Of a DNA stretch of 64,000 bases, positions 12,264 to 23,575 are shown one piece after another. The notes beneath the pieces were generated by a model. It was given only the letters and a program-made list of their open reading frames with translations, searched no databases and had not been told where the DNA came from. The translations under genes were made by a program, and so were the position numbers. The DNA is taken from the NCBI GenBank assembly GCA_036346205.1, contig JARFJB010001981.1, positions 186,001 through 250,000 on the forward strand, read 5' to 3'. Numbering within the stretch: position 1 is the stretch's first letter; every line of letters begins with the position of its first letter. This DNA comes from Vesta saturnalis. Its lineage: Eukaryota > Arthropoda > Insecta > Coleoptera > Lampyridae.

Positions 12264-13729
12264 TGAATCAAGTTGGTGTGAAATTAATTAATAAACCTTG
12301 ATTAACTGCATACACTTTGTTTCATGTATTTGCTGAAACGGTATAAAGCAAATATTGATAATAAAACAAAATTTAGTAAAACATAGTTCGTTTTTTAGAA
12401 CTTACACTTAATGAATCCACCCAACCATAATGGCCGATTCTATTTGTTACCTATTTTCACCATCTTCTGTTTTATTCACTATGATAAAAATCAGGATTTG
12501 TAAAATTAAAATAGGACAACTTTTTTTTAAATGTGTTAGGTATCGTACCTCTTACTTACAAGTACTCCTTTCAACAACACTGTGCAGAAATGCCGGTAGA
12601 AATGATTGTTCCATATTTCCTCGGACGATAAATTAAACACCATTCCATTGCTATTCAATAAAAATCAGTATTTGTTGAATGAATATTAAAACTTCAAAAA
12701 TGAAACAGCGCACGCTGTAAACATTGTATAGAAGTTGACTCTCTCTACGCACTATCTCTTTCTAACGCGAAAAGGCTACGTATTGGGTCCGCGATCCACC
12801 ACTTCGTGCGCGTACCTCTATCTACTATTCTTACAGTTTTTTGAGGTTTGTGCGGCTAATATAAAGTAAATTAGAAAAATTTATTGATAGCGCTTTAAAT
12901 ATATAATACCTAACCTACGTTCTGTTTTCAGATACAGTTATATTCATTATTTTGCAAAACTTGTTCATATAAAAGACACGAAAACTTACGTAAGAATGGG
13001 AGTTGCTTTAGTTAACATAATATAGGCGTCAAGCTGAATGCACATATTCCTTGAATAAAAACACCTTGACGCTCATATGCTATGATAATAACAATATGTA
13101 TATTTTAAAGCAAGACGTTAAAATGATCGGCTGAAACTGATTGCACACAACCTATTAATTGCAATATATAGACGCCAATATGTTTGCAACAACATTGTGT
13201 ATATTCTAATTCGAGATGCCAAAATGATTACTTTGTTACATTAAGAGGGCATACAACGCAGCAAGACGCCGTAATGATGTATATAGTAAAAATAAAAGTA
13301 GAAACATATGGAACTCTTATTTATATACTTCAACAAAATGTCAGAGAATATGTCTCCAAAATATTGCTCAGTATTTGCTAGTGTTCGCAATGAAATAGCG
13401 CTTATTTTGATTTATTTATTAAACAAATGGGTGAACATAACTAGTATCAACTTACCTGTTTATACCTCCCAACCCAGTAGTTACACCAGGAAAAAAATTG
13501 ACGACCCAACGTAAGAAAAATTAGTCACGATATCTAAATAAATAAAGGTAGTTGCAGATATACATAGAAGCTCGGGTAACGTTAGGTGGTGAAGTTAAAA
13601 AAAAAGTGCAAGTTTCGGCGTCGCAAACGTTAAACCCTATCAATCGAGGGCGCCAGACCTACCTAGTAAATCATTCATTTGGTCAGGTGAACTAGTAGTT
13701 CCACCATACACATAAATAAAAGATGAGCA
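12264..13729. other. Spacer with a degenerate repeat at about 13.03-13.30 kb
   Basis: No gene recognised. Within 13030-13300 a loose unit recurs at roughly 80-100 bp, with variants such as GCAAGACGTTAAAATGAT, GAGATGCCAAAATGATTA and GCAAGACGCCGTAATGAT. This suggests an eroded tandem repeat that foreshadows the satellites further right. Small frames at 13184-13514 lack recognisable content. Confidence 0.4.
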
Positions 13730-13960
13730 CATTACCGAGCTGGTAGCGTAGTGGTGACACGACCTGCTTAGCATTCGGGAGGTAATGGGTTTAATTCTCG
13801 TTACCGTCTACCTTGTATGGGGTTTTTTCAGGGCGTTACATGTAGCGGCATGGTCACTGCGAATATGCACACCATGTGCGGTTATTTCTGTGTTCGATTT
13901 GACATGTCTCGTTCGCCTTGAATGGAATGTGGCATTGACCTTGACAAATTATCGCACACA
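13730..13960 (+). mobile_element. SINE with tRNA-Ala-like head
   Basis: About 13733-13805 resembles a tRNA. The A-box-like part is TGGTAGCGTAGTGG. The anticodon arm is CCTGCTTAGCATTCGGGAGG, with AGC in the loop as in tRNA-Ala. The B-box-like part is GGTTTAATTCTC, degenerate against GGTTCRANTCC. The acceptor stem does not pair well and no discriminator/CCA context is present, so it is not a functional tRNA gene. About 150 bp of unrelated body follows, ending near the TTGACCTTGAC repeats. The 3' limit is uncertain. Confidence 0.65.
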
Positions 13961-14165
13961 CACAACGCCAAAGAAACGCCAAAAAACATTAGGAAATGTC
14001 AGCAAACGTCAAGGAAATGTCAGCAAACGTCAAGGAAACGTTAAAAAGGTCAAAAACCTCTAAGAAACGCCAAAACACTCCAAGGGAACGCCAAAAAACG
14101 TTACGGAAACGTCAAAAAACCACCAAGCAAATGTCAAAAACGTGAGGAGAACGTCAAAACGTAGA
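13935..14165. repeat. Short degenerate tandem repeats (AACGTCAAGGAAATGTCAGC-type)
   Basis: Units of about 10-22 bp alternate between AAACGTCAAGG, AAATGTCAGC and AAACGCCAAAA. Two 22-bp units near 13993-14040 are almost perfect. The array starts at the end of the SINE and grades into the TGACCTTGA-rich satellite. It has no coding value despite an open frame across it. Confidence 0.7.
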
Positions 14166-15960
14166 TACCCACAGAGCCAATAAAATAATAGTTTAACCTT
14201 GACCTACACTTATTAGTATAAACAACATCTGCCCGCGAACTGATTGTAATAGATAGACGACAATATGTCCCAACTTTAATACCACCCCTGTCCTTTGAAA
14301 ATTGATTTCTCAGAATTGAGCTTGAAATGGTGGGAGTACCTGGTAAAACACGTTTGACCTTGATAATAGATTGCTAGGAATAGTAATAACTTCTAAGATT
14401 TATACGAAAGTCACTGATTGGTCATTGATTCGGAATTGATTTATAGGAATACCCTGCAGACCACCTTGAGGATTGTATTAACACCTCGACTCAGCTAAGA
14501 ATAGCCTGCTTGAAAGCCATGTGACCTTGCTGTCCCCTGCACCTTGAGCATTTCCCGACACATGACCTCTACCTGAAAATAGAATCCCCACACCTACAAC
14601 TTGGCAGTCTATTTAATACCTCTGATTTTGAGAATTCCAAGAATTGGCTCCTCGACTTGACCAGGAATTGCTTGATGACCTTGAAGAATATACTTTACAC
14701 GGTGTACGAGAGGACCTTGAAAACTTCGTACTTGGACGCAGGCAATGAGATGACCTTGAAAAAGCATATACTTTGATACAGGTAATGTGTACAATGACTT
14801 TAACTTCGACAACCATGTACTTGGACGTGAACAATCTGTAGTACCACCTTGAGGAATATACGTGAGCAATGTGCGAAAGTTGATACCAATACGTTTTGGC
14901 AGAGTCCCCACAGCTTGAAAAGTCCACTTAATACCCCTGAGAACTGATTTATAAGAATTAACATGATTGAACATCGCCTTTGTTCTTGAAAATTGACTTC
15001 TCAGAATTGAGCCTGAAATGGTGGGGGTATCTAAATAACAATCTATTTTTAGGAATTATGACCCTAACTCAGCCAGAACAATGGATCGCCTTTGTTCTTT
15101 TCTCAGAGGTGTGACCTTGAAAATTGTAAGCATAGACTTTGAAGAGTCATTGACCTCGAAAAGGTCAATGAACTTTGGCTACTAGCATAGACAATAATCT
15201 GTAATAGAATAACCCACCAGGTGACCTTGAGAATAATTGTAATAACTAACTCCTCCTATATACCAATTGTAAACTGTGAATGCTCGTGATATTGAAGAAC
15301 ATCCAAGAATCCCATGCACCTACAACGAGCTTAAAAAGTCTATTTAATACCCCCAACCTGGAGATTTGTAATAAATGAATTAAAACCTCGACTCGGTCAA
15401 GAATTGCTTATGACCTTGAGCTCACATTTGGCTTACGTAAAGCTCAGACGCATGAGTAATGCAATTTGAGGGACCTACTTCAGAGGTCAATGAACCAATT
15501 TCTTGCCATGTCTTGAAATTTCCCGCCAAAAGAACAAATGACTCATCCAACTTGGTGCCCTTAAATTTCCTCTAACACATGACCTTGACTCAGTCAAATT
15601 CCAAGATTTGCCTTATGGCCTTTAATATTTCCCAACCTTGAAGACTTTGATGCAGGGAGCGTGACCTTGAAAACCGTTGACTTCGACGTAGGGAATGTGA
15701 GTCCCCATACCTTGAAGAATATACGCAGACAGCATGTACAGTGGGCCCTTTGAAAACCTTGACATAGGTAATGTGACTGTGTACGCAAGTAATGTCTACG
15801 ATGACCTTGAAGAATAAGTAGGCAATATGAGCACCTTGAAAACCATGTACTTAGACGTAGAGAATGTAATGACCTTGAGAAATATATTTCGACGCAGACA
15901 ATGTGTACGATGACCTTGACCTTGAAACCATTGACCTTGAAGTTTACATTTTTGCCATAA
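14166..15960. repeat. Degenerate satellite rich in TGACCTTGA
   Basis: TGACCTTGA recurs at least a dozen times here by eye (for example near 14354, 14675, 14750, 15112, 15212, 15410, 15578, 15662, 15801, 15869 and three at 15910-15942). It is embedded in longer decayed units such as AACC-TGTACTTNGACGYAGNCAATGTG followed by ACGATGACCTTGAAGAATA. Chance alone predicts far less than one exact copy in this length. Spacing is irregular, mostly 40-200 bp. The short open frames across it at 14609-14974 and 15594-15788 are products of repeat composition. The complement TCAAGGTCA matches the extended half-site bound by FTZ-F1/ERR-type nuclear receptors. Confidence 0.8.
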
Positions 15961-16324
15961 GTGGGTCAGGATCACCCTAGTATATCTACTGATGTGATTA
16001 AATAAATCACGTATTGTTGTTTATAATAATAATGTATTTTCAAACGCTAAGCTTTCCTTCAATTTTTGTTAATAAACTTGTTTTTCCCAATGGTGCTTGA
16101 ACCTGCACTAACAATGCTGCAGTTAATGCCAATGGGTAACTACAATAAGTGCGGGATTGGCTTTCTTTTACACTCTGTTAGTTCAATCATACTGCTATTT
16201 TTTGAACTGAGAGCTGATTTTGTATGATTAAGTTAAATCAGTTTGGTATTTTTGAATTGTGGTTGGTTAGTTTTAGTAAAGTGTAAGTTAGTCCATTCAG
16301 TATTTTTGAGCTGTAAGCTAGTTT

Positions 16325-16465
16325 TCGCAGGCTGTAAGTTATGATTTGATTTGATTGAGATTGATTTGGTTGATTGATTGATTGCGATTGATTGATCTGA
16401 TTGTTTGATTTGATCGAACGTGATTTGTTTGAGATTGATCTGCTTAATTGATTTGTATATTTGAG
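16325..16465. repeat. TGATT-rich simple repeat
   Basis: A run of imperfect TGATT/GATTGATTG units. The minus-strand frame across it (poly Lys/Ser/Gln/Asn) is a by-product of composition. Confidence 0.75.
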
Positions 16466-16489
16466 AAAAAGGCGAGGGAGAGACGAACA

Positions 16490-17235
16490 CGATCAACCTC
16501 TATTACAGAAAACATTCATTAGTCTTTACACTACTAGATGGCACCACAAACAACCCTGATTAGTCCTAGAAATATAGCGCTAGGCGCCGCCGTCTCTATT
16601 ACAGGAAACTTTCGCTAGCTTAAAAATATATCACTAGATGGTGCCACAAACGAAACCCTAATTAGGTCTAGAAATATAACGCTAGGTACTGCCACCTTTA
16701 TTACAGAAAATATTCATTAGTCCATACACAACTAGATGGCTACACAAATTCCAAATTTCGCAACAAGGGGGCCACGACAGAAGGGCTCAGACCTAACAGA
16801 AGTTCGTATATTTGCCTTATAAGTTAGCATTAGGGCCCCTTATTTCCAGCCAGACGTGGGGGTCTTATAAGTTAGCACTAGCCCCCCTTATTATAACACA
16901 AGTTCAAATTTCGCCCTCATAGATGGCACCGCAAACAAATTCAAATTTTTCGTCGATGTGCGTGGGCCTGAGAGTAAGTTACTAAGCCCTACATCTGTAT
17001 TACAAGTTAGCGATATACCGTATTACAAAACAAATTCATATTTCCGGCCATAACCTGCAGAGGGTTAAATACAAATTCAAATTTTCCGCTAATGGGGCCT
17101 CGACAAGGGGCAAAGCCCCGAGAGCAAGTTGCGCAACCCTACACCTGTCTTACAAGTTAGCATTAGGCCCCTTATTATAATACAGATTCAAATTTTCCGC
17201 CAAGAGTAACACGACAGTACACGAAGGCTCACGAA
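16490..17235. repeat. Two families of tandem repeats, about 95 and 130 bp
   Basis: 16490-16745 holds about two and a half copies of a roughly 95-bp unit containing TATTACAGAAAA, ACTAGATGG, CACAAAC, TAGTCCTAGAAATATA and CGCTAGGCGC. From 16745 to 17235 a second, looser unit recurs with CAAATTCAAATTTTCCGC, CTTACAAGTTAGCATTAGG-CCCCTTATTATAA and GAACAAGTTGCGAAG. It is more GC-rich than its surroundings and directly precedes the Polinton relic. No coding signal. Confidence 0.65.
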
Positions 17236-17457
17236 CAAGTTGCGAAGACCCGAGAACAAGTTGCAACGCCCTACACCTCTCTTACAATCTCGGTTATGTT
17301 CGGGGAGGGTTGGATTGGGAGTCGCCGAAACAGGCTTCGCCGAAAGCCTCGCTTCGCGATGGTTTACCTTTATGAGACATGCAAATAACGGTTTCTCGAA
17401 ACGTCAAGTACTTGCAGCGACCAGCAAACACATTGAGATGATTGGTTACGTGCACTA

Positions 17458-17818
17458 GGATTTATTTAATCAGGAAGAGTTTCTCATAAGTGGTGTTGAG
17501 TTAAAGATTAAACTTGTACGATCCTTTAGTCTAATGGCGGCGCACGGTTCAAATTACAAGACGCGAATTATGGACGCCAGTTTACTGGTGAGACGTATGC
17601 GAACCAATCCCACAATTTTAATTGCGCGGTATAAAGCCTTAGAAACAACTGCAGCAAAATACTCTGTTATAAGGACCAAAGTAAAAGTGCTAACTATACC
17701 TGTGGGCAGACATCGAAAATCTTTGGATAATGTCTTCCTGAGTCAGTTACCTAAACGATGCGTCGTAGGTTTTACCGCAAATAAAGCCTTGAGAGAGATA
17801 ATGTGTAAAGGTTATTGA
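17458..17818 (+). pseudogene. Polinton capsid-type protein fragment (F54H12.2-like)
   Basis: The translation in the frame ending at 17818 reads NQEEFLISGVELKIKLVRS, MDASLLVRRMRTNPTILIAR, YKALETTAAKYSVIR and VFLSQLPKRCVVGF. This order matches, from memory, the conserved centre of proteins annotated as uncharacterized protein F54H12.2-like, which belong to Polinton/Maverick elements. Family members run to several hundred residues; only about 120 codons survive here. Similarity ends after NKALREI and a stop follows. The initial ATG at 17534 is internal to the homologous region, so it is not a true start. A Polinton integrase fragment lies 110 bp downstream on the opposite strand. Confidence 0.7.
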
Positions 17819-17924
17819 TTTTCGCATTAACTGTAACCCGTTAGTGCGATTCTTACCTATATGAAAGCATCGCAGAGCTAAATTTTGCCTATATGATTAG
17901 ATTTGATGTTTGTTAAAGAGTTAC

Positions 17925-18265
17925 TGGACACTTTTCGCAATAAAGTCCCTTATTCGTCTGTATACTTTGAGGTATCTTTGAAAAATAACCGAAAATACAT
18001 CGATTATAGAACATGTAGTTTTTAAGCTTCAGAACTCGTGTCCACGTCATCTTGCTAAATAGATCGATAACCGTCAGTATATAATTATACCAGTCATTAT
18101 ATTTACTTAGATTTCCCATATCGCAAAAACCCCGCCTGTCATAACAAAAGAATGTTACCCACAATGTACCTGTTTCGAGTAAATTTCTCACTACAGGTTT
18201 ATGTATAGTGTGAGCTACTTGTTTCTGTAACCGCGCTCTAATATCTTCCCTAGGGGCCTGTTTAT
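17925..18265 (-). pseudogene. Polinton-type integrase fragment
   Basis: On the minus strand the translation runs REDIRARLQKQVAHTIHKPV, then FCDMGNLSKYNDWYNYILTV and IDLFSKMTWTRVLKLK, then PQSIQTNKGLYCEK. Retroviral-type integrases of Polintons (F54H12.3-like) have D-M-NLSKYNDGYNYILTVIDVFSK and later QTDKG. The catalytic Asp before MGNLSKYND is present, but QTDKG has become QTNKG, losing the second acidic residue. Both ends are lost and about 110 codons remain. The element would integrate double-stranded DNA; this relic cannot. Capsid-type and integrase pieces converging within 110 bp suggests rearrangement or a non-autonomous deletion derivative. Confidence 0.75.
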
Positions 18266-18530
18266 AAATCTAAGTTCCTTTTTGACAGGGGTATTTCTGC
18301 TAAGTCAGAGCTTGTATGTAATATAGACTTATGTGATGGTATGACAACCCCATTATCGGTAAAACCCAAAAAATTTAAAAATAGTACTCTAATAAGCGGT
18401 CAGCATGCATGCTTAACCTGATTATAAAATCTAAAACCGTTTTTTTTTGACAGAGGTATTTCTGATGAGACAGAACTTTTATGTATGTAAAATAATATAG
18501 AGGCGAAATCTAGCTTAAAAAAGAGGACAC
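18255..18530. repeat. Imperfect direct repeat, about 160-bp period
   Basis: CCTGTTTATAAATCTAAG followed by TTTTTGACAGGGGTATTTCTG (18258-18300) recurs as CCTGATTATAAAATCTAAA followed by TTTTTGACAGAGGTATTTCTG (18417-18462). The next bases also match (TCAGAGCTTGTATGTAATATAG against ACAGAACTTTTATGTATGTAAAATAATATAG). It lies just beyond the integrase fragment and could be part of the same decayed Polinton. Confidence 0.6.
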
Positions 18531-20443
18531 AGGCAATTCGCTGCATACATCACAATATTAAATAACCTGTTTGCGCAAATATATATTTGGTATTGGCTGT
18601 TTACAGTAATTTAATTTAATTATAACAGCTTCGCAATTGAATTGCATCTCTCTAACTAATCTAGCCTGTGATAGCTAAAAGCCCCGATATATACATGTAC
18701 GTAAAATATGCACGGTATTTATTATAATTTGTTCACGTCCAATTGCGAAATCGTACATTCACTTTTGTATAACAAGTTAATTAACTAATTACGCGATACC
18801 CATTAACTGTTTTATTATCATTATATAGAATTTAACAGCGTATTTAAAAAAATTGTATGTTATCTTTATCTTGATTAGCTTTTTCACTATCAAAAAATAG
18901 TCCAATTGTTTATTAGCTTTACAAAATAGACCAAAACACGATTCCCACGTGGGCTTATAAAAAAAGCGCTATTGCATTAGGGTAGAAATGATTATTATTT
19001 CATCTAATATTTAATTTAGATCTTAATGTTTTTTTTTGCAGCAGCAAATTTTTAAAATATTTGTAAACACATTAATTAACGCGATGTCGACGACTGATTG
19101 CCACTTTCTATTCATAATGAAGTTGTATAACTGTTTAATATTAATAAACACATATTAAGAGGCCCGCGAACAGATTACCGTCTTACAAGACTACGGTCCC
19201 TTATTAGAATACAACCCCCAATGCATAAATAAATTAGGTCACAATCTGTAGATGGGATTAAAAAAATGTAATAATAATTGTGCAACCTCCTTTGATAAAA
19301 ACGGATCCTAATTAATAACAGATTAAATCTTTTTTATTCTCAGGCGAAAAAAATACGATCCCCACGTGTGCGTGTAAAAAAGTGCTAGTTAAAGTGCCCC
19401 ACAAAATCCAAGATGGCGGCGTAAGCTGCCCCTATTCTACTAAGGTCAATACCAAGATGTTGGAGAGTAGTTGTAATCACGTCGGCCAGTGGTATTTTCA
19501 ATTTTAACAAAACACAAGAAGTCCTCTTTACAGATAAAAATATTATTTTATTTAATTTCATGTCTCACACAAATAAAATTCCTGCCCAGCTACGTCGGCT
19601 GTTTCGTTAACCAAAATGGAAAAAGCTCCGGCATCGTTGACATTATCTACCTCTTTTTGTATGATTTCTCCACCAATGCTGATACGTTCGTTCTGTATTG
19701 GCTATGGCTTGTTTTTAGAGCCTTTGTAAAAAAGTTTAACAGTGACGGCTGAGTCAGCTGGGTTCGACGTTTTGCCATAACTTATCTGTGTCACCCGTAA
19801 TAAAACAATTGGAGTTTTTTTAAGGACTGAAATGAGATTCTTGAATTTTAGGGAATTTTTAAAATATTTAATTTTTAACCTTTAATAATAAAATTAACAC
19901 TTAACTAAAACTAATAAACCTGATCGCCGCTGCTGTTTAGGTCTGAACAATAAAAAACAATGTTAGCGACTCGAAACAACACTTACCACAGTCTTGTATT
20001 TTACAACACAATGAAAGGGCAAGAGGCGAGTCAAAAGTCGATTATAAATAAATTATGATAATTCAAGGTACCAAGAAGTTATATGTTTCGGTAATAGATA
20101 ATAACATTTTTTAATTACACAGCATTAAATAATTTTGCATCTTAAATTACACTAACGTTAATTTTTCGGCCCCTCCCTCTACCCCCTCAGGGTACGGCCT
20201 TGACATAAGACACAATAGGATGGCATCACAAGTTCCGCAATTTACTAGACTAATCTAGCACGTTTTGTCGATTTAAATAAATAGCGCACGAACCCGCTTA
20301 TGAGGATGTATTAAGTATCAAATCTGGCGCCAAAAGAATTTGTTTATGACGGTATCATGTACGTGTGGAAAATAAATATACTGGTGTGTATAAATAAATA
20401 GCGTAAATAGTTCGTTAGTTAAGGTTAAGTGTTAATAAATATA
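18531..20443. other. AT-rich spacer with one possible transposon end
   Basis: No recognisable gene. Two related segments, CGATTCCCACGTGGGC (18940) and CGATCCCCACGTGTGC (19349), suggest an old duplication. The 87-codon frame at 19489-19752 has no recognised family. At 20168-20203 the minus strand reads CAAGGCCGTACCCTGAGGG followed by a GGTAGAGGGAGGGG run, in the style of a hAT terminus. Its partner end was not found. Confidence 0.4.
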
Positions 20444-21435
20444 CTAAGTGACATAGAAAGAAGAACACCCAGTAATAATGAATATTTTGTAAAAAATTTT
20501 TGGGAATATGTTTGTTTATGTTAAGATAAAAACGATCAATTTTTTAGCCATATTACTCTAGCGGTTTTTGCGTTAACCTCTTTTCAAAACATTTACGATC
20601 GCGTAACCTTAAATCATTTGTAACTACAGTTGTCATTTAAGACGTGTAAAACATATTACAAAAATCTTCTTCAATTGAATCACAATGCCCCGAGTGCGAA
20701 GACGCCAAAATTTTCGACAGTTAAGCGAGTTTGATAGGGGTCGAATTATGGGCTTACGAGAGGCTGGTTTGTCTGAGATATAGCCGATAGAACGAAACGG
20801 AGTTTGAACACTATGGCAGTCTGTGTTCGGGCATGGATAAGAACCTTTGGACTCATTTCATACCGTCCCCATTTTGTGCTACCACTGACTCCTGGACACC
20901 AACGTGATCGTCTAGCGTGGTGTAGAGAACGGGCAGATTAGGACCAAGAATGGAATTCAATTGTCTTCAATGACGAGTCCAGATTTTGTTTGGGCGTGCA
21001 TGACGGTCGTGCAAGGGTGAGAAGATGGCGTGGTGAAAGACAAGATCCCCAATTTTCTGTGGAAAGGCATGTGCACCAGACAGTTGGAGTTATGGTATGG
21101 GGGCTATTGCTATTGGAAGTAGGTCACCTTTGGTCTTCATTAGAGGTAACATGACAGCAGCGCGCTACCGCCAAAAACTCTAGTGGCTCTGCGCATGAGT
21201 TACAGGTAGCATGGAATGAGATACCTCAGGAGGAAATCGACACCTCATTAGAAGTATTCCCAGACGTATAAAGACATCGTGGGGCGCAACACATTAAGTT
21301 TTTTTTGAAAAAGTTAACAGTTTAATTTTTATCAAATTTTGATCGTTTACTAGTCTAACTCGAATACACTTGTATACCATAAAATGTTCAAATAAATTGA
21401 TTATTACTGGGCGTTCTACTTTCTATGTCACTTAG
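20444..21435 (+). mobile_element. Tc1-like element A, internally deleted
   Basis: The inverted ends are CTAAGTGACATAGAAAG-AGAAC-CCCAGTAATAAT, about 40 bp with few mismatches, at 20444-20485 and 21396-21435. They are flanked by TA on both sides, the standard Tc1/mariner target. The 992-bp length is shorter than the usual 1.3-1.7 kb for intact Tc1 elements, because the centre is deleted. Confidence 0.9.
20684..21300 (+). pseudogene. Tc1-like transposase relic (element A)
   Basis: It begins MPRVRRRQNFRQLSEFDRGR and continues IMGLREAGLS, the helix-turn-helix start of insect Tc1-like transposases. Then come stops and frameshifts. About 20940-21110 encodes IVFNDESRFCLGVHDGRARV, the first catalytic Asp region. 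The stretch that should hold QQDNARPH (second Asp) and SPDLSPIEH (Glu) is missing. Coding similarity resumes only with a C-terminal QVAWNEIPQEEIDTSLE. It is dead by deletion, and related to Tc1 element B at 33-34.4 kb. Confidence 0.85.
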
Positions 21436-21502
21436 TATAACTATTTCTAAATAAATAATCGTTATAGTGTAGTGTGTACCTAGGACGGTAGAAAATCAGA
21501 AA

Positions 21503-23575
21503 ATGCCAAAAAAGAAAGTGTATAGAGATTTGGAAAGTGAATATCCATTTATTAAAAAGACAACCTCAGATAGTGATGTAATGTGCTTAAAATGTTGTGC
21601 ACAGTTTTCACTTACACTTTGTGGAAAGGAGGATACCGTTCAACACATATCGACACTTAAGGTTAAAAAGGCAGATGTTGCTGCTTCTAGTAGTAGCAAA
21701 GTGTCATCTTTTTTTCGTAAGGACACATTTGGAAATAAAGAACCAAAAGCTACTTGGTCATACCACAACGTGATCCACAACCAATCCTTTCGTTCTGTGG
21801 ATTGCACTAGTCAGCTAATAAAAAGTTGCTTCCAAAAACATTTGCATGTTCAAGATCCAAATCTGGAAGTAGTATGTGTAACATTTTGCAAAAAGAATCA
21901 TTAATCTCCATACAAAATGATCTTGGAACGATCAATTTTATAACAATCTATACCGAATGTTCAAATCACGGGAGCGCAAAAATTTTTTCCATACTTGATA
22001 GATATACAGGGCGATTCGTGAGGAACCCACATATATCAGAAAATGATAGATCTAATCATTTTAACTCAGAACTTTCATATAAACGTAAGTCCAATAGTGC
22101 TTCATTTTCGAGATACAGGATGTCAAAGTTACAAAAAAAAGGTGATTTTTGAAATATCTCCAAAACAAAAAAAAAGGATTTTCTTTATTCTTGATATAAT
22201 AAGTAGGGATATAAAGTACTCGTACATTGGTTTTTGCTTATTTATACGTTTTTAATATGTACAGTGGCGTAGAACGCAAGAGGCATTGCGAACTTTTAAT
22301 CCCTAGTTTCTACACCATGTATCACGAAAATGAAGCACTATTGGACTATGAAAGTTTTGTGTTAAAATGATTAGATGTATCACTTCCTGAAATATGGGGG
22401 GGGGGGGGTCCTCACGAATCACCCTCTATAATGAAAGACGAGGACATTCAAGTAAAACTTCAGACATAATTTATCTGCATATATTATTAAAATGGTTGAC
22501 TAGTAGGAATTAACAAAAAAAGTAATAGCAATGTGCGCTGACAACACAAATTGCAATTTTGGAAAGGCAGCAAGACATGGCCAACAGAACGTTTTCCATG
22601 AAGTTCAGCAGTTATTTAAAAGATATTTAGTTGGGGTGAACTGTGATGCTCATATCCTTCATAACTGTATTCAAACATCAGCAGAGTGGTTGCCTATTGA
22701 CATCGAAGCCATTTCTACATTTTATACTGTTCGAGTTGAACAATTAAAAGAATTTTGTGTTTGTTTATGTTGAATACCAAAAACTGTTGAGATAGAGTAA
22801 AACCAGATGATTAGCGTTGTTACCTTTGATAGAAAGAGTATTAAAAAATGTTCAAACTGTTACAAAGTTACTTTCTCTCCCAAGAAGAATGTCCAACATT
22901 GATTCTTAATAATTTTAAAATCAATTTTTTTTAAGTTTGGCTAGGGTTTCTTCACGTACTTAGAAGCTTCTACATTTCATAAATTTGTGCTGCAAGTGGA
23001 ATCTGAAAAATCTTCAATGGTAGAAGTACACATGGTTCTATCATATTTAAAACAATTAACAGAAGGATGCCCAATCAATTTAACATTATGCTAGTAACTT
23101 TGGCAAATGAAGAAGACCTAGCCGTAACTCAATTTAAAATGCCAGTGACAATGTTTTATAGCATATTGGTCATAAATGGACACAACACTTTGAAGATTCG
23201 ACAGTTTCATTGGATATTGCTAAAAAAAGAACCTCTGTGGTAAGATGTTGCAAACTTATTAACTGTTTTTCAAAAACACCCTGATATTCATAAAGATGAA
23301 GCAGAACTTTTTGATTAAATTGTGTGCATTAAAAACAATATACAACCAGTTAAAAAATAAAAGAGCGATAATAAGTTTCTGTTTCTATTGACAAGCAATG
23401 GGTCGGACTTTTTAACCACTTCAAGAGTGAAGATATACCACACATATTAAAAATTGTGGAAATGTACATGTGTTTTCCTGGATCCAACGCCGCTACGGAA
23501 ACGATTTTTTCTGATTTGAATATAATCTGGACCAGTGAAAAAACTAGCCTTACTCAGAACTTTGACAAACCATAG
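21503..23575 (+). pseudogene. hAT-like transposase relic
   Basis: The first 134 codons (21503-21904) include MPKKKVYRDLESEYPFIKK, a degraded BED-like region with MCLKCCAQFSL, then SSSSKVSSFFRK and HNQSFRSVDCTSQLIKSCF. Further right, in shifted frames: FITIYTECSNHGSAKIF, then (22531-22770) ADNTNCNFG and VNCDAHILHNCIQTSAEWL, IDIEAISTFYTVRVEQLK. Near 23460-23560 lies a hAT dimerisation remnant, MYMCFPGSNAATETIFSDLN. The set fits a hAT transposase of the BED/DUF4371 group. Many stops and frameshifts and a nested MITE at 22007-22426 make it a relic. No element termini were found. Confidence 0.75.
22007..22426. mobile_element. 420-bp MITE inside the hAT relic
   Basis: The ends CAGGGCGATTCGTGAGGA and, complemented, GAGGGTGATTCGTGAGGA face each other between TA dinucleotides, as in Tc1/mariner-type MITEs. 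Similarity continues inward for about 110 bp per arm, including CCAATAGTGCTTCATTTTCG on both. The insertion interrupts hAT coding similarity between DRY and the next part. A 13-G run sits in the right arm near 22398-22410. Confidence 0.85.

Noticed and set aside
13733..13805. Functional tRNA-Ala gene
   Set aside because: The B box is degenerate and the acceptor stem does not pair; the following body fits a SINE.
14609..15788. Minus-strand proteins of 64-121 codons
   Set aside because: They are generated by decayed satellite units; no recognisable domain.
13935..17235. CRISPR array
   Set aside because: Repeats are degenerate, spacing is irregular, no cas genes, and the DNA is eukaryotic.
19489..19752. 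87-codon hydrophobic protein, briefly considered as an innexin fragment
   Set aside because: The C-terminal WLWLVF resembles many membrane segments; cysteine pattern and flanking motifs of innexins are absent.
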